DNA of 64,000 bases from Myxococcales bacterium 68-20. GTDB taxonomy: Bacteria > Myxococcota_A > Polyangia > Polyangiales > Polyangiaceae. The stretch spans positions 62,001 to 126,000 of the forward strand of contig MKVQ01000016.1 in the NCBI GenBank assembly GCA_001899635.1, given 5' to 3'. Shown piece by piece: positions 63,669-64,000 of this stretch. The translations under genes were made by a program, and so were the position numbers. Numbering within the stretch: position 1 is the stretch's first letter; each line of letters starts with the position of its first letter. The notes beneath the pieces were generated by a model that did not search any database, was not told the DNA's origin, and saw only the letters and a list, made by a program, of their open reading frames with translations.

Positions 63669-64000
63669 ATGACTCAGGCGCCTGACACGCAAGGCGACGA
63701 GCACCCGCTCGTCGGACAGACCATCGCCGGCAAGTACAAGGTCGTGCGCCTCCTCGGCGAGGGCGGCATGGGCTGCGTCTACCAGGGCGAGCAGATGCTC
63801 GGTACGACCGCCCGCAAGGTCGCGGTCAAGACCCTCCACAAGCACCTCTCGCACGACGAGTCGATCAAGGCGCGCTTCAAGCGTGAGGTCGGAACGGTCG
63901 CTGCCCTCGAGCACCCGAACACGATCCAGGTCTTCGACTTCGGCTCGATGGAGGACGGAACCCTCTACATCGTGATGGAGTTCGTCCAGGGCCGGAGCGT
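63669..64000 (+). CDS. Ser/Thr protein kinase (Pkn-type), partial
   Basis: The first 110 residues of a eukaryotic-type protein kinase, cut by the right edge. The glycine loop LLGEGGMGCVYQGEQ (29-43), the ATP-binding lysine in KVAVKTL (Lys54), the helix C glutamate in FKREVGTVAALEHPN and the hinge YIVMEFVQGRS are all present. This N-terminal lobe is typical of Pkn2-like kinases of Myxococcota. The rest, including any membrane anchor or sensor, lies outside the window. Confidence 0.93.
   Translation, partial: MTQAPDTQGDEHPLVGQTIAGKYKVVRLLGEGGMGCVYQGEQMLGTTARKVAVKTLHKHLSHDESIKARFKREVGTVAALEHPNTIQVFDFGSMEDGTLYIVMEFVQGRS

Overview
The window is high-GC DNA with densely packed, often overlapping genes and very many predicted lipoproteins whose lipobox cysteine is followed by an Asp/Gly/Ala/Pro linker. 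Paralogous ECF sigma factors, RCC1 and propeller lipoproteins, an AgmX/PglI-like protein and a Pkn-type Ser/Thr kinase all point to a Myxococcota (myxobacterial, Polyangia-like) chromosome. This is inferred from gene content; no rRNA is present. I saw no tRNA, rRNA, CRISPR array, insertion sequence or phage gene.

Most of the window is five paralogous copies of one eight-gene cluster, called modules A to E here: A (1-3803, minus, cut by the left edge), B (6505-15999, plus), C (17571-27040, minus), D (28702-38052, minus) and E (49131-58421, minus). The order never changes: (1) outer-membrane beta-barrel protein with a two-cysteine N-terminal domain; (2) ECF sigma factor; (3) single-pass membrane protein with a periplasmic TPR-like tail, the likely anti-sigma factor; (4) Cys-rich repeat lipoprotein; (5) DVWAVG-type propeller lipoprotein; (6) second propeller-like lipoprotein; (7) seven-repeat RCC1 lipoprotein; (8) lipoprotein with an IgGFc-binding-type domain. 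Genes 2 to 8 mostly overlap by 4 nt, and genes 6/7 overlap by 26 nt in modules B, C and D. The simplest reading is five separately regulated sets of envelope or surface lipoproteins, each with its own barrel, sigma factor and regulator. Module C looks mosaic: its regulatory half resembles B and its lipoprotein half resembles D. A decayed IgGFc fragment lies between C and D.

Other genes sit between the modules. Between A and B are a redoxin-like lipoprotein and recA, the latter with a promoter that contains a LexA-type palindrome and followed by a clear terminator. Between B and C are a HipA-like kinase and a DUF3037 protein. Between C and D is a lone lipoprotein. Between D and E are a SixA-like phosphatase, a SprT-like metallopeptidase, a three-gene lipoprotein operon, two small proteins resembling secretion-apparatus components, a lipoprotein esterase, a methyltransferase and a DUF3829-type lipoprotein. 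After E come a rifampin-phosphotransferase/PEP-synthase-like enzyme, an RluA-family pseudouridine synthase, a membrane-anchored protein of unknown function and the start of a Ser/Thr protein kinase cut by the right edge.
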